Below, piece after piece: positions 4,716 through 7,867 of a stretch of 7,867 nucleotides of DNA. Each line of letters opens with the position of its first letter. Position 1 is the stretch's first letter. A model generated the notes under the pieces. The model did no database searches, was not told where the DNA came from, and was given only the letters and a program-made list of their open reading frames with translations. The stretch is taken from positions 1 to 7,867 of the forward strand of contig JAKEEV010000349.1 of the NCBI GenBank assembly GCA_022616395.1. The letters run 5' to 3'. Source of the DNA: Planctomycetia bacterium. GTDB lineage: Bacteria > Planctomycetota > Planctomycetia > Gemmatales > Gemmataceae. A program made the position numbers and the translations under genes.

Positions 4716-7700
4716 ATGCGAACGACCGCTTCCTGTGCCTTGCTGCTCGCACTTACCTTCGGCCTGGGTGGAGGAATTCACGGAGAGTTCTCCCAACAAT
4801 CTCTTTCTGTCTCACTGCTCACGGCAGCCGATGACAAACCTGGCGACAAACCCATTCCGACAAAAGAAGCCGCGGGCAAGATGACCGTGCCCGAAGGATT
4901 CAAGGTCACGCTGTTCGCGGGCGAACCGGATATCGTGCAGCCCATCGCGTTCTGCTTCGATGATCGCGGGCGGATGTGGGTGGTTGAGTGTCTGAGCTAT
5001 CCGAAGTGGTCGAAGGACGGCAAGGGGAACGATCGAGTCACCATTCTGGAAGACACCGACGGCGACGGCGTTCACGACAAGAAGATCGTGTTCATGGATA
5101 CCGGCGTGAACCTCTCCGGCATCGAACTCGGCTTCGGAGGCGTGTGGCTGTGCTCTTCGCCCAACCTCGTGTTCGTGCCAATTCTCGAAGGCGACAAGCC
5201 GGGCAAGCCGGAAGTGAAGCTCGATGGCTGGAACATGATCGACACCAAGCACAACATCTTCAACTCGCTCATCTGGGGGCCGGACGGCTGGCTCTACGGT
5301 TGCAACGGCATTCAGGCGAAGGCGTGGGTCGGCGCGCCAGGCACACCCAAAGAGAAGCGAACCTACCTCGATTGCGGCGTGTGGCGCTACCACCCGACAC
5401 GAAAGACATTTGAAGCGGTCGCACACGGCACCACGAACCCCTTCGGTCTGGACTTCGACGACCACGGCGAAATGTTCATCACCAACTGCGTGATCGACCA
5501 CTTATTCCACTTCGTCCCCGGCGGGCACTACGAGCGCATGTACGGTCAGGACGCGAACCCGCACGTCTATGGCCTCATGAAAAGCTGCGTCGATTACAAG
5601 CACTGGGCCGGAGGCGACTGGACAACTTCACGCACAACGGGAGTCGGCGGCAAACCCGAACACAGCGACGCGGGCGGCGGTCACGCGCACGCGGGGTGCG
5701 CGATTTACCTTGCGGACAACTTCCCGAAGGAATACCGCAACACACTCTTCACCGCGAACATCCACGGCAACCGGCTCAACAACGACGGCCTTGAGCGCAC
5801 CAAGAGCGGCTACAAGGGCGTTCGGCGACCCGATTTTCTCTTCGCGAATGACTCGTGGTTCCGCGGAATTTGCGTGAAGGTCGGGCCGGACGGCGGCCTA
5901 TATGTGAGCGACTGGTGCGATACGGGCGAATGCCACAACTACGACAAGGCCGATACAACCAACGGCCGCATCTACCGCGTCGTGTACAAGAACGCGAAGC
6001 AGTTTAGGGGCGACATTTCCAAGATGACCGACGCGGAGTTGGTGAAGCTGCAATCGCACGCGAACGACTGGTTCGTGAGGAAGGCTCGACGCGTGCTTCA
6101 GGAGCGCGCTGTGGAGGGGAAGTTGGAAGAAGCCACCGCGAAAGAACTCGCCGCCATCCTCCGCAGGAACCCAGAGGTAACACGAAAGCTCCGAGCGTTA
6201 TGGGCACTTGAAGTGATTGGAAAGTTGGATGCAAAGGACGTGATTAACCTGCTGACTCACAAGGAGGATGTGCTCCGGGCGTGGGCCTTCCGTATGGCGG
6301 TGGAGGACAAGCAGCGGTTCGCTGATGCGAAACTCGTCCTGCAAGCTGTGGCCGAAGACGAGAAATCGCCCTACGTCCGGCTTCACATCGCTTCGTCCAT
6401 CCAGCGGCTTCCACCGACCGCGTACCCAGGAGGTTCGCTAGCGACTCACGCACTCATGAACCCTGCGCCGTTGGATGACCCTAACGTCTCACTCATGATG
6501 TGGTACGCGCTCGAACGGTGGTATTCCAAGGAGCCACACTTTGCGCCTTCGATCCTGAGCCGAACCGACGTTTCGCTTGTCAGGCAGAACACAGTCCGGT
6601 TCATCTTTGCGCAGCCCGAACCGAATCGCGGCAAGCTCCTCGTGAAAGTGATGGACGAACTCGGCCGCATCGACAACAAGGCGGGACAACTTGACATCCT
6701 TCGTGGTGTGCGTGAATCACTCGCAGGACGCAAAGACGTACTTCCGCCGAAGAATTGGTCCGAAGTGTACGCAGGCTTACTCAAGGACGGCTCGCCCGAA
6801 GTGAAGCGTGAAGCCGAAGCGGTCGCGGTGCTGTTCGGCGACAAGGACGCCATCGCCGCGCTGCGCAAGCGCATCACGGACACAAGCGCGGAAGTCGAAG
6901 ACCGGCGGGCGGCAATCGAATTGCTCGCGCCGCGAAAGCTACTGGACGCCAAGACGCTTCAGGGGTTGCTCGATAACCCGGAGTTGCGCGGAACCGCGAT
7001 TCGCGCTCTCGCGGGTTTCGCGGATGCCAACACTCCCTCCGCAATCATCAAGGTTTACCCGAAGTTAACCGCCGAGGAGAAAGCTGACGCGGTGCAGACG
7101 CTCGCGGCCCGCGTGTCCTTCGCGAAGGAACTTCTGGATGCCGTTGAGAAGGGAACGATTCCACGCGGAGACATTCCAGTGATGACCGCGCGACAGATTC
7201 TCGCCCTCAACGACAAGGGAGTCAGCGAACGGCTCGATAAAGTCTGGGGGAAGATCACTCCGGTTGCGAAAGAGCGAACCGCACTCATCAGGAAGTGGAA
7301 AGGGATACTCACCGACGACGCGATCAAGAAAGCCGACGTGGTCAACGGCCGCGCACTCTTCACCAAGCACTGCGCTGCCTGTCACAAGATGTTCGGCGAG
7401 GGGGAAACCTTCGGCCCAGAACTGACAGGTTCTCAACGAACAAATCTCGACTACATTCTCGAAAACGTCCTCGATCCAAGCGCGGTGGTGCCTCGCGAGT
7501 TCCAGCTCATCAACTTCACCACGAAGGATGATCGCGTGATTGTCGGCACCATCTTCCGCGAGACAAAGGACGCGGTGACGATCCGCACCGTGCGGGAGAC
7601 TATCATTCTCCCCGTGGGCGACATCGCCACTCGAAAGCAAACGAACGTCTCCATGATGCCCGAAGGATTGTTCGACCAGATGAAGCCGGATGAGGTACGC

Positions 7701-7754
7701 GATCTGGTCGCGTACCTGCGTGCGAAGGAACAGGTGCCGATACCAAAGAAATGA
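4716..7754 (+). CDS. Secreted PVC-type heme-binding protein: membrane-bound-dehydrogenase-type propeller, HEAT-like repeats, C-terminal CxxCH cytochrome domain
   Basis: The 1012-residue product starts at the ATG at 4716, followed by a signal peptide (RTTASCALLLALTFGLGG, about 2-23). In-frame codons further upstream to 4530 run through the repeat and the dioxygenase gene and are rejected. Residues about 55-425 form the propeller region of the planctomycete membrane-bound-dehydrogenase family (TIGR02604-like), with VPEGFKVTLFAGEP near the start, a calcium-loop-like DTDGDG (113-118), GGGHAHAGC (320-328), NIHGNR and DWCDTGECHNYD with C401 and C406. Residues about 430-870 are helical HEAT-like repeats. 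The C-terminal domain (about 875-1005, TIGR02603-like) has one heme site C886-A-A-C889-H890 and a later SMMPEGL with M980/M981 as probable sixth ligand. It likely acts in the periplasm in electron transfer from oxidation of a sugar or polymer; the substrate is unknown. It is divergent from the PhyH gene. Confidence 0.9.
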   Translation: MRTTASCALLLALTFGLGGGIHGEFSQQSLSVSLLTAADDKPGDKPIPTKEAAGKMTVPEGFKVTLFAGEPDIVQPIAFCFDDRGRMWVVECLSYPKWSKDGKGNDRVTILEDTDGDGVHDKKIVFMDTGVNLSGIELGFGGVWLCSSPNLVFVPILEGDKPGKPEVKLDGWNMIDTKHNIFNSLIWGPDGWLYGCNGIQAKAWVGAPGTPKEKRTYLDCGVWRYHPTRKTFEAVAHGTTNPFGLDFDDHGEMFITNCVIDHLFHFVPGGHYERMYGQDANPHVYGLMKSCVDYKHWAGGDWTTSRTTGVGGKPEHSDAGGGHAHAGCAIYLADNFPKEYRNTLFTANIHGNRLNNDGLERTKSGYKGVRRPDFLFANDSWFRGICVKVGPDGGLYVSDWCDTGECHNYDKADTTNGRIYRVVYKNAKQFRGDISKMTDAELVKLQSHANDWFVRKARRVLQERAVEGKLEEATAKELAAILRRNPEVTRKLRALWALEVIGKLDAKDVINLLTHKEDVLRAWAFRMAVEDKQRFADAKLVLQAVAEDEKSPYVRLHIASSIQRLPPTAYPGGSLATHALMNPAPLDDPNVSLMMWYALERWYSKEPHFAPSILSRTDVSLVRQNTVRFIFAQPEPNRGKLLVKVMDELGRIDNKAGQLDILRGVRESLAGRKDVLPPKNWSEVYAGLLKDGSPEVKREAEAVAVLFGDKDAIAALRKRITDTSAEVEDRRAAIELLAPRKLLDAKTLQGLLDNPELRGTAIRALAGFADANTPSAIIKVYPKLTAEEKADAVQTLAARVSFAKELLDAVEKGTIPRGDIPVMTARQILALNDKGVSERLDKVWGKITPVAKERTALIRKWKGILTDDAIKKADVVNGRALFTKHCAACHKMFGEGETFGPELTGSQRTNLDYILENVLDPSAVVPREFQLINFTTKDDRVIVGTIFRETKDAVTIRTVRETIILPVGDIATRKQTNVSMMPEGLFDQMKPDEVRDLVAYLRAKEQVPIPKK

Positions 7755-7867
7755 CGCCATCCGTTCACAACAGATTTCAAACGTTGCGTGTGATTCTGTT
7801 GGAAGTATTGGCGGAGCGGCAGTTTGTGGTCGAAAATGGTCCGCACGATTCGGTTGTGACTGGCGCG
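7751..7867 (+). CDS. Possible start of an overlapping downstream gene (partial)
   Basis: An ATG at 7751 overlaps the TGA stop of the heme-protein gene as ATGA, the arrangement used for translational coupling. The frame stays open for all 39 codons to the window edge, reading MTPSVHNRFQTLRVILLE and then VLAERQFVVENGPHDSVVTGA. The central part has an amphipathic look (LRVILLEVLAERQFVV). There is no signal peptide and no recognised domain. Against it: no good ribosome site beyond the coupling overlap, a larger share of A/T third positions than in neighbouring genes, and 39 open codons can arise by chance. If it is not a gene, 7755-7867 is intergenic and I see nothing else in it. Confidence 0.35.
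   Translation, partial: MTPSVHNRFQTLRVILLEVLAERQFVVENGPHDSVVTGA

Noticed and set aside
4812..5501. Minus-strand 229-codon frame inside the heme-protein gene
   Set aside because: It lies fully opposite a well-supported coding region and its composition is that of an antisense shadow.
1..7867. CRISPR array, tRNA, rRNA, transposase or defence system
   Set aside because: There are no regularly spaced multi-copy repeats, no tRNA-like cloverleaf that I could recognise, and no nuclease, helicase or transposase motifs in any supported protein.

Overview
The window looks like a piece of a large planctomycete chromosome, most probably from the Gemmataceae. This rests on recognised protein types: a secreted protein joining a membrane-bound-dehydrogenase-type propeller, HEAT-like repeats and a C-terminal CxxCH cytochrome domain (a hallmark architecture of the Planctomycetes/PVC group), a PhyH-type dioxygenase beside it, a GT87-like membrane protein, and two small conserved hypotheticals of a kind seen in planctomycetes. 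It also rests on moderately high GC and on long inverted repeats between genes. The assignment is from recognition, not from a database search.

Layout from left to right. (1) The C-terminal end of a multi-pass membrane protein, probably a GT87-type glycosyltransferase (to 395). (2) A gap with a long hairpin (417-487) and a plausible sigma70-like promoter (507-535). (3) A plus-strand pair: inositol-3-phosphate synthase (583-1785) and a xylose-isomerase-like TIM-barrel sugar isomerase/epimerase (1901-2755). They are separated by a near-perfect inverted repeat (1781-1883) whose left arm supplies the synthase stop codon. (4) Three minus-strand genes converging on the pair: a 110-residue protein with an AT-hook-like linker and a possible ribbon-helix-helix C-terminus (2762-3094), a 128-residue conserved hypothetical (3236-3622), and a PhyH-family Fe(II)/2-oxoglutarate dioxygenase (3719-4570). 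(5) A divergent intergenic region with a third long inverted repeat (4585-4657). (6) A 1012-residue secreted heme protein (4716-7754). (7) A reading frame that starts inside the stop codon of the heme protein (ATGA) and runs off the window.

The synthase and the TIM-barrel enzyme could act in one inositol-derived pathway: the first makes the cyclitol phosphate from glucose 6-phosphate, and the second belongs to the superfamily that contains inosose isomerases and dehydratases. The dioxygenase and the heme protein are divergent neighbours that share a 145-bp upstream region, which may point to co-regulation. No gene ties the two halves together, and I see no CRISPR array, tRNA, rRNA, transposase, or defence system.

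The most unusual feature is the non-coding part. Three gaps each hold a different long inverted repeat of roughly 70-105 bp, placed directly against gene ends or starts, and a fourth gap holds a spaced direct repeat. They look like distinct families of dispersed, non-coding palindromic elements. No intergenic stretch exceeds 300 bases.
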